DNA from: Cystobasidium ongulense | Taxonomy: Eukaryota; Basidiomycota; Cystobasidiomycetes; Cystobasidiales; Cystobasidiaceae | Assembly: GCA_022835595.1 (NCBI GenBank) | Contig: BQUP01000002.1 | Coordinates: forward strand, 2,652,534-2,716,533 | Direction of reading: 5' to 3' | DNA length: 64,000 bases | In this document: in pieces, positions 27,376 to 38,823 of the stretch | How the letters are laid out: each line of letters begins with the position of its first letter | Position numbering within the stretch: position 1 is the first letter of the stretch | The notes under the pieces: generated by a model | Databases searched by the model: none | Seen by the model: the letters and a program-made list of their open reading frames with translations, nothing else | What the model was told of the DNA's origin: nothing | Made by a program: the position numbers and the translations under genes

Positions 27376-28879
27376 TCAAGGGCGAGTAAGGTCGGGCAGG
27401 GAAGCCTTCGCAAAGTGAATCATCGTGCAGTGAAAATAGTTGTTGAAAGCTCTCCACATCATAAAGCTAGAATTCGATTTTTGCATCGTTGTCTCGTAAA
27501 TCCTCGGGTACGAATATCGACTGCAGTAATGGCGACAGACTATGTCATAGGATGTTAAGTTTGTGTTCGCGTGACTAATTTGAAAAGCCTCACCTGAACG
27601 TCGTAGCTCCATACGTCAGCATTAGCCAATAGACTAGATATATGAGACCGAGCGCTGCGGTCCATTTCATGCTCATAAAGATTTCTAAGTCAGATTGGGA
27701 CGTCAGCAGTCTTACCTCGGATCTCATTTCACTTCATACTGACCTTTGACGCCAAATGTTTCAATATGCGGACTCTGCTGACCTTGAAGCCAAGCTGCCA
27801 TGGTATCGTTTGCATGATCAGACCTGACCTCGTTTTTTGTAGCTCGTCGAGTGATGATCTTTCGAGATGGAACGTGATACACCACGAGGGTTGGCGTTGT
27901 GAGTCTGCAAATCAACGGGACCAGATCAGCACAAGCATACTTACTTACAGGTACTTTTGTTCTCGAAAGGCTCGACTCACATGTCAAATTTCTGTCCCAG
28001 GCCTACGCGCGAATACGGGCGCTTGTAGAGCTTTTTATCAGATGATATCGGCAAGGGATTCGACGAGAAGAAATCTAGCTTCTCGTCTGGCAGCTCTTCC
28101 GACGGGTCCATGATGAAGTCCTCGTCTGTTCATCCCTTGCTTCAGCGTGAGTGTTTCGGAATTTTTGAAGATAAGCCGCGCTTACCATTCGCGATTTGAG
28201 CTAGAGCAGCAGCATTATTTCCAGCACTTCAAGTGAAAGTCAGTGAATAGGTGCAAGCACGGGCGTCAGGATTTTGTTAGATACTCACTTTGATCCGTCG
28301 TTCCAAACGCAGCTTAGCCAGCTTTTATTGCGGATGCTCTCCTTCATAAGCTCCTCCGTTGGATCAATGGAGGAATAGATGCACCTGGATTCTATGACTC
28401 AGCGTTGGCTTGTATCGATACTTACCGGCAACTCCGCCCAAAGAGCAGCAAATGCTTGCCTCTCCGTTACGTGGAAGTCGCGGGTTAGATACTTGGCTTT
28501 ACTTACTTGAAACGATGAGGGTTGCGTCTCGACAGCTCGGCGACTGACTGAGGCGTTGTAAAATGTGAGGGAAGGTGAACGTTTGGCATTTGTGAAGAAC
28601 GTCGCACATAGCGAGCAGGCGTAAGGATATGTGTCAGAGACAGTTGGACTATCCGCGCCGAATCATGCAACATCACACCTTGTAGAATTCACGAGAATTC
28701 GGAGCCCTTTCGCGCTCTACCTCTGCACCAAAGAGCAGTCCGACGACTTGTACATCTCTCAGCTCGCTTGACGAGGCTGCCGGCTTTGTCATAAAAGCGC
28801 CTTTCGAGTCGTTGAGGCGTAATCTTGACAGCAGTGGATCCGGATGGGCATAGAGAGCTTGGGGTATTGAAGAACTCAT
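27376..28879 (-). CDS. Thioredoxin-fold (nucleoredoxin/tryparedoxin-like) protein, catalytic Cys lost, C-terminal membrane anchor
   Basis: Eight exons: 28679-28879, 28507-28547, 28289-28384, 28186-28226, 27981-28125, 27744-27904, 27594-27684, 27376-27520; all phases close to 306 residues. The fold follows the nucleoredoxin pattern: [10 protein letters not shown] (family GLYFSA), then [35 protein letters not shown] (family FVSSD), [11 protein letters not shown], and the cis-proline strand [20 protein letters not shown]. Where the family has WCPPC this protein has VERER, so no redox pair exists. After the fold there is one hydrophobic helix ([20 protein letters not shown], about residues 229-248) and a basic tail of about 50 residues. 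It is therefore likely a membrane-anchored, non-catalytic thioredoxin-like protein. An in-frame upstream ATG at 28930 would add 17 residues, mostly hydrophobic. It diverges from DBP4 with 175 bp between the starts. Confidence 0.75.
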
Positions 28880-29054
28880 GTTTCCTAGAGGGTATATATT
28901 CAGTATTTGGAGGAAAGAAAGAAGCTTCATGTGTCATCAGCTCTCGGGCGCTCTCTTCTATACTGTAGGTGATCGAGGATTTCCATTATTCGCAACTGGA
29001 ATTGCTTTGTTGCTTGCTTCTTGCGCACATACAACAGCAGGAATAGCAGCAAGC

Positions 29055-31965
29055 ATGGCTGGCCCACCCACTCGTCCCGCCAACAAGGGCAAGAAGCCCG
29101 CTCGCGACATCAAAGGCAAGGGAAAGAGCAGGCCTGGTCCAGCAGTGCATGGGCGAGGTGTGCAGGCGAGGCAAGTCAGGCGACAGACGTACGAAGAGGA
29201 GCTGAAGCAGCTTGAGCAGCGCTTGGAGGAGCTGGTGAGTATTCTGCTGTCAAAGCCAAGCCTTTTTGCACTATATACTGATTATTGCTCGCAGAACTCA
29301 ACCGCTTCTACCTCGAAGAGTGCGATCACAAAGTTTTCCGACCTCCCGCTCACACATGCAACACTGTCAGGCCTGGATTCCTGCTATTTCCACAGCACTA
29401 CCTCTATTCAATCTCGCTCTCTGCCCTACACCTTGACAGGCTACGATATCCTGGCGAGCGCAAGGACAGGTTCAGGCAAAACCTTGGCTTTTATCATTCC
29501 ACTTCTCGAAAGATTATACAAAGCAAAATGGGGCCCCAATGATGGTCTAGGAGCTCTTGTAATATCTCCTACTCGAGAGCTAGCTGTACAAATATTTGAT
29601 GTTCTCAGAAAAGTCGGTCACGAGCACTCATTTTCAGCGGGTTTAGTTATTGGTGGCAAAAGTCTACGCGATGAACAGGTGAGCTCTTGATGCATGCGTA
29701 TATCAGCCTGTGACATGGTCTTTTACTGATCAAGTTTGCTTTCAGGAGCGTCTTTCTCGCATGAACATTCTCATTGCAACTCCAGGCCGTCTCCTTCAGC
29801 ATATGGACCAAACGCTCTCTTTCGACGTTTCGAATCTTCAAATGCTCATCTTAGATGAAGCAGACCGCATCCTAGACATGGGCTTCAGCAAGACGATCGA
29901 TGCTATAGTCTCCAACCTACCTCCCAGCGGAAAGCATGTCGAAAATGGCCGGCAGACGCTTCTATTCAGCGCAACGCAAACCGACTCTATACAAGCTCTC
30001 GCAAGATTAAGCTTGGCGGATCCTGTGTATATCAGCGTTCGCAATCAAGATAATGATCTAAATGCTATTGTGACGGGTGAAGACGGTCCGACAGCGAATG
30101 ATGAAGCCAAGCAAATAGCGGAATCTTCTACGAGCGGCAAGAATGGATTCAGCCAGTATGAAACGCCAACAAACCTTGAACAATTTTACATGATAGTAGA
30201 TTTGGATAGAAAGATTGATGTCTTGTGGACATTCATCAAATCACATCTTGGTTGCAAAACGCTAGTATTCCTATCATCTTGCAAACAGGTTCGATTTATA
30301 TATGAAACTTTTCGTCATCTAAGACCTGGTATTTCCCTACTCCATCTACATGGAAAGCAAAAACAAAGCAAACGATTGGAGATATATCAAAAATTCTCTG
30401 CTTCATCACATGCTGTGCTTTTTGCTACTGATATCGCTAGCAGAGGCTTAGATTTTCCAAGTGTCAATTGGGTCGTTCAGTTGGATTGTCCGGAAGATGT
30501 TCAGAGTTATGTCCATCGTGTGGGAAGAACAGCTAGATATAATTCGAAAGGAAAATCACTATTAATGTTATTACCTAGTGAAAAAGAGGGTTTCGAGAAG
30601 CGGTTAAGAGATACGAAACTGCTTGCATTATCAGGTGAAGAAGATGAAGCAAGCTCAAAAGGAAAATTAAAATCAATAAAGATGAATTCACAAAAGAAAG
30701 ACCAATCAATAGCTAAACAAATACAAAGCCTTCTATTCAGATTTAATGAACTTAAAACGTTAGCTCAAAAATCATTCATTTCTTATTTACGTTCAATATA
30801 CTTGCAAAAAGACAAGAGTACTTTCAAGATTAATGACCTTGCAAATGATAAAGCTTTACTTGAGAGGTATGCTAAGAGCTTGGGATTAGCTGGAAGTCCG
30901 AAGATTAAGTTCAAAGGTCAACAGAAGGAGAAAGAAATGAAGGAAAAGAAGAATAAGCCTAGAGCTGTGGAAGCGATTGAGAAGGAGGCTGGAATCATGC
31001 CTGATAAAGGAACAAAGACAATATTTGATGGGAAGGCAGGAGACGATCATGATTCGAGGATCGCGAATGGTGCAGAGGATTACCCTGATACAAGTGATGA
31101 TGAACCTTCCGACCCTGAAGAGGCGGTAGACAGTGATGAAGAGGAGGGTATTGATCACACAGGACTTGACTCGGCCACAAGCGAAGATTCGGACCACGAA
31201 GCTAGCACTTCCCAGCTCGGCGGCAAGCCCGTCTTTGAATCTAAATCAAAAGCAAAGTCAAAGAAAGCTAGTTCCAAGCTAGTTGGGAACGATGATGACG
31301 ATGAAGATGACGGCGATTTCCTGACTCTTGCACCGAAACAACGCCATCTTGAGTTTGAAATTGGCGAGGGTGAACAAGCTGCTCCTGGACAGGCTTCTAT
31401 TGATGTCCTACCTCTGGATCATGACGATGTCTCTAAAAGAAAACTCAAGCAAGGAGTGACCAAAAAAGGTCTTATGTCACTTAGAGGGTCAGGCGAGAAG
31501 CTACGTTTCGATGACGAAGGCACACCTCATGCTTTGTACGAGCTGGTAGATGACAAGACGTTGAGCCGCGAGGAGATTGAGAATGAGAGGAAAAAGTTTA
31601 TCGCTGAACAAGGAGGGCAGATGAAGGATATGGACATCCAGGACAAGGAAGCCATCAAGGCATTGCGAAAGGAGAAGAAGACTGAAAAGAAGATGAGGGA
31701 GCGGGAAGTTGATGGCTGGAAGAAGGGCAAAGATGTGGGTGGTAGTGATGGGGAAGACGAGGGACTGATGTTGGAGGACGACCAAGGGGAGGTCATTCCA
31801 GACTTTGACGACATTGATCTGCCCAGCGAGAGCGAAGAGGAAGATATACCTGGCGAGCAGCAGCAGCAGCAGTCTGGCAAGAGAAAGCTTGCAGTGGAGG
31901 ATGAGGAGGAAGACGACCTCGAGGCGATGGCGCTCCAGACACTGCGCAAAAAGGGGCGTCGATGA
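29055..31965 (+). CDS. DBP4: DEAD-box RNA helicase DBP4 (HCA4/DDX10)
   Basis: Nucleolar ATP-dependent RNA helicase for 18S rRNA processing (release of U14 and other snoRNAs from pre-rRNA). Exons 29055-29234, 29295-29678, 29746-31965 (927 aa). Helicase motifs in order: Q-motif region [14 protein letters not shown]; motif [11 protein letters not shown]; Ia [10 protein letters not shown] then ATPGR; DEAD box [17 protein letters not shown] in [18 protein letters not shown], which marks the DBP4 branch; [20 protein letters not shown]. After the core come [20 protein letters not shown] (the DBP4-specific domain), [15 protein letters not shown]-like sequence and a long acidic, Lys-rich tail with a short poly-Gln (31857-31872). 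The second motif region is unusually AT-rich between 30200 and 30900 compared with the flanks. Intron 1 (29235-29294, 60 nt) is in frame without stop. ATG 29055 opens a basic N-terminus, as in the family. Confidence 0.95.
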
Positions 31966-32054
31966 GCGGGCGGGGGCATTGCAGTATTGTAAATCAGTGG
32001 ACGGTGTTGTGATTAGTAGAAATGGAAGCGTGCGAACGTGTTGCCGCAGCATAC

Positions 32055-32094
32055 CATCCATGTGGCGTTGGATTGCATCCATGGGGCGTTGGAT
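32055..32094. repeat. Tandem imperfect 19-bp direct repeat
   Basis: Two copies of CATCCATGKGGCGTTGGAT (32055-32073 and 32076-32094, one mismatch) separated by two bases, in the 292-bp spacer between DBP4 stop and the DES1 start. It may be a duplicated transcription-factor site in the DES1 promoter or part of its 5' leader. Confidence 0.8.
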
Positions 32095-32257
32095 CGTTGC
32101 CACCACCGCGGTGTCGGGAAGCAAGCAGCAGTCGCCTCATCTGATAATAAAACGTGGAATGATGCAGAGCAGCGGTTGGGAGAGGAGCAACCAGCAGCAA
32201 AGTGGTTCAAGACACACGGCGACTTCAACAGCAAGAGCTACTGCTCACTCGCCAACC

Positions 32258-33980
32258 ATGACCGTCCTCAACGCCGCGAGCATCGACTACTCGCTGCTGG
32301 CAGGCGCAGAGTCGCTGGACGGAGGCAGCCAGCTGAGGAGGAGAGCAGCCGGGCAGGATGGCGTCGTGAACGAGGGTGAATCATCGCTGTCCGCATCGGC
32401 GTCCTCGTCCTCGGCGACGTCCTCCCCGCCCACCTCGGACGACGAGGAGGAAGTGCAGGCGGCTGCCAGAAAGCTGCAGGAGGAGGACTCAAAGTACGCC
32501 TTCAGGACGCCAAAGAAGGTAGTATCGCAGGTAGGTCGCGACTCTCTCCATTCTGCCATGTATGCCTGGAGTGCCGCGCACACTCGAGCTTACTCGTCTC
32601 CCCACCTGCGCTCCAGGATCCAAACGACTGGCTGTGGATGCACGACGAAGAACCACACCGATCTCGCAGACGTGCAATCTTGAAAACACATCCCGAGGTG
32701 GGTCGCGCCCACTTTGCATGGTGCAGCTGTATCATGCTGACCGCTTATCCCTTGCTCGTCGCCGCTGCCGCCTTTCCTCCGATTCGCTCGCCCGCCGGCA
32801 GGTCACAAAGCTCATGGGCTACGAACCATTAACGAAATATGTAGTCCTCTTGGTCGTCGCTATCCAGCTCACTACGGCCTACTGCCTGATGGACACACAT
32901 CCATTCAACTGGAAGTTCATCCTCGCTGCATATCTCATCGGCGGTACTGCAAACCAGAACCTCTTCTTGGCGGTAAGTAACGCTCAATATATCTATTATG
33001 CCTTCAATAACAACTTTACTGATACTCACACCTATCCTACCTAGATCCACGAGATCACACACAATCTAGCATTCCGAAACATTGTCCCCAACCGCGTCTT
33101 TGCCATGTTTGCAAACCTGCCCATCGGCGTGCCATATGCCATGATGTTCAAAAAGTATCACATGGAGCACCACAGAGCTCTCGGGGTCGACGGAGTAGAC
33201 ACTGATCTCCCTACAAAGCTTGAGCTCATGGTCTTGAAGAACGTCGCTGGAAAGGCCTTCTTCTGGTGAGTAAATGTTGCAAGGTATAGACCGCTCGCAG
33301 GCCATACTGAGCTGACACTGTTCTACAGCACCTTTCAAATCCTCTTTTACGCACTTCGACCAGGCATAGTGCGCTCACAAAAACTCGGACGATGGCATTT
33401 CATGAGCATCGCAACTCAACTCAGCTTTGATGCTCTTATCGTATACCTATCTACCATTCTATCTTCATCAGCATCAACCTATGTCGCCGCTGGATCCCAT
33501 AATTACAAGCCATTGGTCTATTTTATCATGTCATCATTCTTCGCAGGTTCTCTACATCCTTGCGCGGGTCATTTCATAGCAGAACATTACTTGTTCGATC
33601 AATGGGATCAAGAAACTTGGTCTTATTATGGTATCCTAAACCTAGTTACTTACAACGTAGGCTATCATAATGAACATCACGATTTCCCTTCTATTCCTTG
33701 GACTAGATTACCTAAATTACACAATCTAGCTAATGAATTTTATAAAGATTTACCTCAGCATACATCATGGTGTAAAGTCACCTTTGATTTCATTTTTAGG
33801 ACCGATGTTGGATTATTCAGTCGTGTGAAGAGATTACCTCCTAACAAAACAGGGAACAATAGCGCAAGCACCTCTCCATTAGCAGTAGGAAGTAAAGCAA
33901 GCAAAGCAGTTACAGCAGATGATTTGGAAGACTGGAAAACAGCTGGTGGAAAGGATACCTTTGGTGGTCTGACAGATTAA
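32258..33980 (+). CDS. DES1: Sphingolipid delta-4 (dihydroceramide) desaturase
   Basis: Endoplasmic-reticulum membrane di-iron enzyme that inserts the 4,5-trans double bond in the long-chain base of ceramide, the step leading to glucosylceramide. Exons 32258-32530, 32617-32697, 32802-32972, 33045-33265, 33329-33980 (465 aa). The family block [18 protein letters not shown] opens the conserved part, then [13 protein letters not shown], two hydrophobic helices, and three His boxes: HEITH, HMEHH (in [20 protein letters not shown]) and NEHHD (in [12 protein letters not shown]). [10 protein letters not shown] and [10 protein letters not shown] are also diagnostic. The N-terminal about 75 residues are acidic and Ser-rich with no resemblance to the family, and the C-terminus ends in a low-complexity tail. 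All three His boxes are intact, so activity is expected. Exon phases close. Confidence 0.95.
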
Positions 33981-34465
33981 TAAAGCATCTTTAGTAATAC
34001 AAGAATTGAAGCAGTATGATGAAAGGCATAGATTCTAGACCGGCTGGACCGCCCATATTCTAGAGGCACTTAGACAAACATCCCTCTCACCTTATGACAA
34101 TCTGTAGATGTACATGGCAATTGTGATCAGTAACAGCAATCCCTTCGCGCTCATGCTACACGCTAGAAGGCATTCTGACCAGTCTGCTTGCACTGAAGGC
34201 GAACGTTTGCTGTAGAATGGATTTTCTTGTTCAATCCCATAATAAAGTTACAAGTCGCTCTAATTTCAGTGAACTCTTTACTACGCCTCAAGTGCATGTT
34301 GTGGGAGAGAATAGCTACAAGTATATGATGTTACAAGCCACGTTGCTCCGACCTGACCTCGTCTCCTTGGCTCCGTGTACTCGCAACGAAAATCACGGAT
34401 AAAGTACAGCTCAAATTCGCATTTGGGCCGGCCTCGTCTAGTGAACCTGCAGATGAGGTATCGGC
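33981..34465. other. Convergent 3' spacer
   Basis: 485 bp between the stop codons of DES1 and the DUF2408 gene. AT-richer than the genes. A 61-codon ATG frame at 34217-34402 (+) has no family resemblance and is probably chance. Otherwise expected to be two 3' UTRs. Confidence 0.5.
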
Positions 34466-36478
34466 TCAGGCGTCGTAGTCCATCTCCTCTTTAAGCATCT
34501 GTGGGAGTGAGTGACCAACATTGCTACCAATCAGCAAAGATCTTTTTAGAGAAAGACAATGCAGTAACGCTCACCTCGATCATTTCATAGCTCTCGCTGA
34601 GATGGGCATTGAGAATAGCTTGTCCTTCAGGCAACGACCCATCCCTACCAGGGAATTTGCCATCGACTCTGATAGCTTCGATTTGCGCCAAAGCCAGCTG
34701 ATAAGGATACAAATCTCTCGCGGAGAATGGACCACCAAACTTGAGAACTTCATTCAAGCATCGTCGAATCGTAGCTAGCTTGTTTGCAACTGGCATTAAT
34801 TCTTCGCTTATAGGCTCGCTTGATGACATGAGACGGTATATAAGGCCGTAGCATCGACGAAGATTGAAGAGAAGGACCTGTTGAGTAAGCATATGTATCG
34901 TTAGCCGTTTCAAGTACGTGTTGTGTTGTTCTTAGATAATGCGTACCCTTTGGCCGTGTGGCTTGTTACCTTCAGCATCAACAAACTTTCCGTTCACACG
35001 CAATCGATCTATCTCTTGTAGAGATACTTGAAAGTTATATAAATCAGTCTCCCTAAGAGTCCATCTATGAGTCAGGATCAATTTCTCTAGAGCCGTTCGC
35101 ATCTCAGTCAATCTATCGTAGATAGGTTTCAATTGAGGATCAACTTCTTCATCTCTACTCTGAATTTCTTGGAGTACTTCAAAAGTTTCTTCTAATAATC
35201 CTGAAAGTATTTGCTGTCCTTGAGAAGGTATAATTCTTTCTTCTGTACCATCAGCTCCTTTACGTGTAACAGCAAATTTACCATCTGATGTCCTTGATGA
35301 TTCAATCTTTCTTAATTCTTCTGCCATTTGATCTAATTCTGTCTTATTCACTTTTAAACCTTTGGCTCCCATTGCTGCTAAATGACGTCGAAGATAAATG
35401 ATCTTCTGATGTAAAGGAACTAGGTCAACATTGATGACCGAGAGTGAGTTGATGAGCTCTTCTAAGCGAACTCGGCATTTATCGTGCTTGCGTAAAAGTA
35501 GCTTTGTCATTGCTGCGTGAGAGACTGGATCTTCGTCCATTGAACTGATGTGAAGCGGATTCGCTTGTGGAGGATGGGGAGAGGTAAAGGTATCTTCTTC
35601 GGGATGCAAAAGGTCGACTTCAGCTGTTATCATAGATCTCAGCTCTGTGAGTCGGTTCTTGAAGGGTTGCAGGTCGTTTAGGGTGTACACTCCAGACTCT
35701 CTCATATGGTCGAGGAGTTTCTGAGCGCCAAGAGAAAGCATCGAGCAAGACATAATTAGTCAACGATGGAGTGAACGCAAAGTCATAAACTGTTCATGCT
35801 CACCATCATGATAGCGAGCTGACAATAGGTCGCTGGCGCCGACCTGCTCTTACCGATGGTCAAGAAGAAGAGCGAAAGTAGATGGAAGACATCCGCAAGT
35901 GTAGTATCTACTCTATTCATCTCCTGTTCGTGTACTTGAGCCTCCTTATTCTGTTTCTCGCCTTCGTTAGCATTGGAATTGCTCGAACTTCCGCCAGGTG
36001 TGGTTGTTCCTCCATCCGTCGATGGTGTCCCTGACCGCTCTCTCAGGCGGGCCATTGCAGCGGACGTATGCTGAGCAAGCTGGGCCTCTTCATGTCTGGA
36101 TCTTTCGTTTGCTTCTCGGACTTCAGCTAGGCGTGTTACTGTAGAGTTAGCGTGTGGTTTAAAGTGATTGCAAGGTTACAATTGACATTGCGAGCGGTAG
36201 AGACGGTCAGCCGAGAGCTCTCATTTCGTGAGCGTTCATCAATCAAGAGATAGCACTCACCCTGTACGAGAGTCTCCTTGTACAGCTGAAACACATCTTG
36301 TGCCTTTGTGAACTCTTCGGTGTCTCGCTTGAGAGCTTGCAGGCGTGCGCGCAGAAGTGACAGGGCGTCGAGGCTGTTTGAGCAGGCACACGAACACGGT
36401 CAGTGCAAATTCATCGTGTGTATCATAGCAGGCTACACATCATACTCACATCGGGAGCTCTGATGCTGGGACAGGCAT
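34466..36478 (-). CDS. DUF2408 / UPF0662 family protein
   Basis: Fungal family of unknown biochemical function (yeast YPL260W belongs to it). Exons 36450-36478, 36261-36373, 35804-36138, 34947-35720, 34575-34877, 34466-34498 (528 aa). The N-terminus MPVPASELPI runs into LDALSLLRARLQALKRDTEE, a helix pattern typical for the family. Two related halves are seen: VSLQEIDRLRVNGKFVDAEG in the middle and LALAQIEAIRVDGKFPGRDG near the end, each preceded by a helical block with LHQKII or NEVLKFGG, so the protein contains an internal duplication of the QxIDxxRVxGKF module. The last exon codes MLKEEMDYDA. No membrane segments or catalytic motifs. The first exon codes only nine residues plus two bases. 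Family assignment is from memory of the RVxGKF block; function is not known. Confidence 0.75.
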
Positions 36479-36634
36479 GGTTCGCTTGTGTTGTTGGGGC
36501 TGCTATTGCTTTCGCCTCGTCTTTATATCGGTCCTTAAGTGCTTGCCAATGCACAGCAAGACAATCTCGGTGAGACGGTGACAGACTCCTCCTGTTGTAT
36601 AGTATGTGGGTGCGTCTACTGCTGTAGTCGCTAA

Positions 36635-37443
36635 ATGTGTTGGGTTGGGAAAGACGGAAGACTGACACTGACAGGCAAAGCGACGTGGTGTTTGGCTTTA
36701 CAGAATTCCAACATGGGCATCTGGCGAGAATATACCATAGCATATCTTGCAGATGATACAGGCGAACTGATACTATATGCAAGAACGGTGCAAGCACGGA
36801 CGGGTCTTCCTGACAGGGCCATCCACCTGGTCGCATCGATGGTAGCAAGCTCTATCAAGCATTTGGGTTCACATTGCGCTCGCCATTCATCAACCGCTGG
36901 CCCTCTGCAACATTCAGTGACTGGAGCTGGGCAGGCCGTACGAGTCTATATCACGCTACTTTCCGCATCTGCAGCGAAAAACATGTCTCTCAAGTTGGCC
37001 ACCAAGTCCATAACCGCATTTCCAGGTTTCCAGATTCCGTAAAGGTAGTGCAGTAGCTGACCCCTGAAAGCGAGAAGAACCACATCGTAAAAGTCTAAGT
37101 ACATTCAAGCTGTCGTGATCATATCGACATGGAAAGGCGGTCCGCCTGAAGCTCAAGTCTGCAGTAACGGTCCGTATCGGCAAATATAGCCAAACCTTCC
37201 GATTTTCATGCGGACTCTCCCTGTTTACTCCACAAGATCGTCTAAATTGCGTATCGACGAGGTGGGTCCTCTTCAACTTAGTCGATCTGTGACGAAAATA
37301 AAGGCTGTCTGCCTTCTACAAGATGGGAGGTGTCGGTATCCCGACCTTGTAATTTGAGAAGCCCGATCTTTTTGTGTCTCTCCCGCGACAACAGAAGATT
37401 CCATCATCGACTGCGCAGAAGCAAACAGTCTTCCTGCACCTAA
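36635..37443 (+). other. Coding-like sequence, possible unannotated multi-exon gene
   Basis: The interval is divergent from the DUF2408 gene. On the plus strand three consecutive stretches read like real protein and are bounded by plausible splice sites: 36817 to about 37042 (contains GSKLYQAFGFTLRSPFINRW and WSWAGRTSLYHATFRICSEK, acceptor CTGACAG before it); about 37136 to 37258 (VTVRIGKYSQTFRFSCGLSL); and 37320-37443 (WEVSVSRPCNLRSPIFLCLS, ending in TAA). The donor/acceptor pairs between them keep phase. The first exon could not be fixed: the ATG at 36635 opens a different frame that overlaps. I do not recognise the protein. It may be a real gene with unresolved start, or a decayed one. Confidence 0.3.
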
Positions 37444-38823
37444 CACCTGGAAAAATCGAAGGATGTACATTCCCGGAGGCTGAATCAGTGTTCCTTTACA
37501 AGTTCAGGTCGTGGATGTGGTGAAGCCAACTTGCAAGTTCTGTTTCTCCTGGGCCAACATACCCAGGAACGGCTTTGCATACAAGCAAATGCTGTTGTGC
37601 AGGCCCATCCAGTAAGCATGTCAGAGATGTCGAGTTTATGAGGGAGTTCTTCACCCGAACTGTGGAGCTCCTCTACCCAGAAAAGCGCGAAGAACCACCA
37701 ACACCGTATGGACCATTCACTGAAAATGTGAGGGACCAGGCGTGTATTTGCGTAGGAACTATTCAGCAGCAGCATCAGGGTAGCATTCACACTGCAGCCG
37801 CGAAGTCTGGCCAGGGAGAGCTCGTTATGAGCGACCCTTAGGATCACAAATTGTGATCGTCGTCGCGTCTCACTTCTGAACGGTACCCTACACTGCACAT
37901 CCGGTAACCCTATACTCGCTAACCCTCCCTCGTATTGATGTCGTGAAACTTGCAATGATAACTTCCGTAGCAAGAGGTACAAATTGTCTTGTTATCGAAA
38001 GCAAATCACATCCAGCGCTGCCATAGGCTGGCTGGACTCGACGATCGCGTGGGTGAACGCAGATCAGAGGAAAATCGGGGTGACAGGTGGTCATGATTGA
38101 GAAATTGTTCTTATAAGTGGTGAATCTGGAAGGAGCACGGGAACCCGACGAGCTTGATAGGTTCCAAATTTATCCCTATTCTGCCAAGCACTTACCCATC
38201 CGATTTACAGTTGTTACATACGGAACTGAATTTGTAAGGTCAAGTTTAAATAGCCGTAAAAGCACTCAGGAACAATACTCTACAGTAGTATCTCGGTATG
38301 TAAAAACTATGCGTCACATTATAACTTATTCGAATTGCTACCGTAAGATTGATCCTATTTCTTTGCGAGGGATCTTGCCTCTGTCGACAGGACCTGCCGA
38401 CGAAATCATTACTAACATTCAATTGATGAGATACTTTGCATGCATTTCACAAATCACGTTAATTGTAAATGTGTTTCGCTGGGCACCATGGCGGCTCAAC
38501 TGCGTAAGCTCGAACAAGCCCGCTGACATCCAACGTACAATAGCACAGCGCAGCATTTAAGAGTAGCCAACATCATCCTAACTTGCCCTCTCGACAGGCT
38601 CTCGTGCATGTATCTTCGCCGCAGCTTGCCTCGCTATGAGAATTGTTGCCCATCCTGCCGATCTTCAATGCTGAGAAGCTCTTTCTTGCGCCAACTACAC
38701 CTCGAGGAACAGCAGCGAGCAAGGTGAAGACTGGAGGGTGCACGCAGTCAGCATTCCCTGCTTGGGAAGTGCAGTGGCTCAGGCCCGCCCCGATAGAAGC
38801 CCGCGTCGATATCAACAGCAGCC
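37444..38823. other. Long spacer upstream of the phytochrome gene
   Basis: About 1.4 kb. 37450-37840 (+) still shows short protein-like runs in changing frames (for example LFLLGQHTQERLCIQANAVV), which could be further exons of the preceding unresolved gene. 38117-38560 holds an AT-rich 147-codon frame that starts with GTG and resembles nothing known. The remainder is presumed phytochrome promoter and leader. Confidence 0.35.

Noticed and set aside
31501-32124. Leu-rich minus-strand frame resembling a membrane protein
   Set aside because: Antisense of the acidic DBP4 tail; composition is explained by GAG/GAA codons read backwards.
37400-37560. Weak resemblance of FPEAESVFLYK to a B9-domain ciliary protein
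   Set aside because: Only a few residues match, and a yeast-like basidiomycete would not be expected to have cilia.
38117-38560. 147-codon frame upstream of the phytochrome gene
   Set aside because: Starts with GTG, resembles no family and lies in AT-rich spacer; kept only as part of the spacer note.
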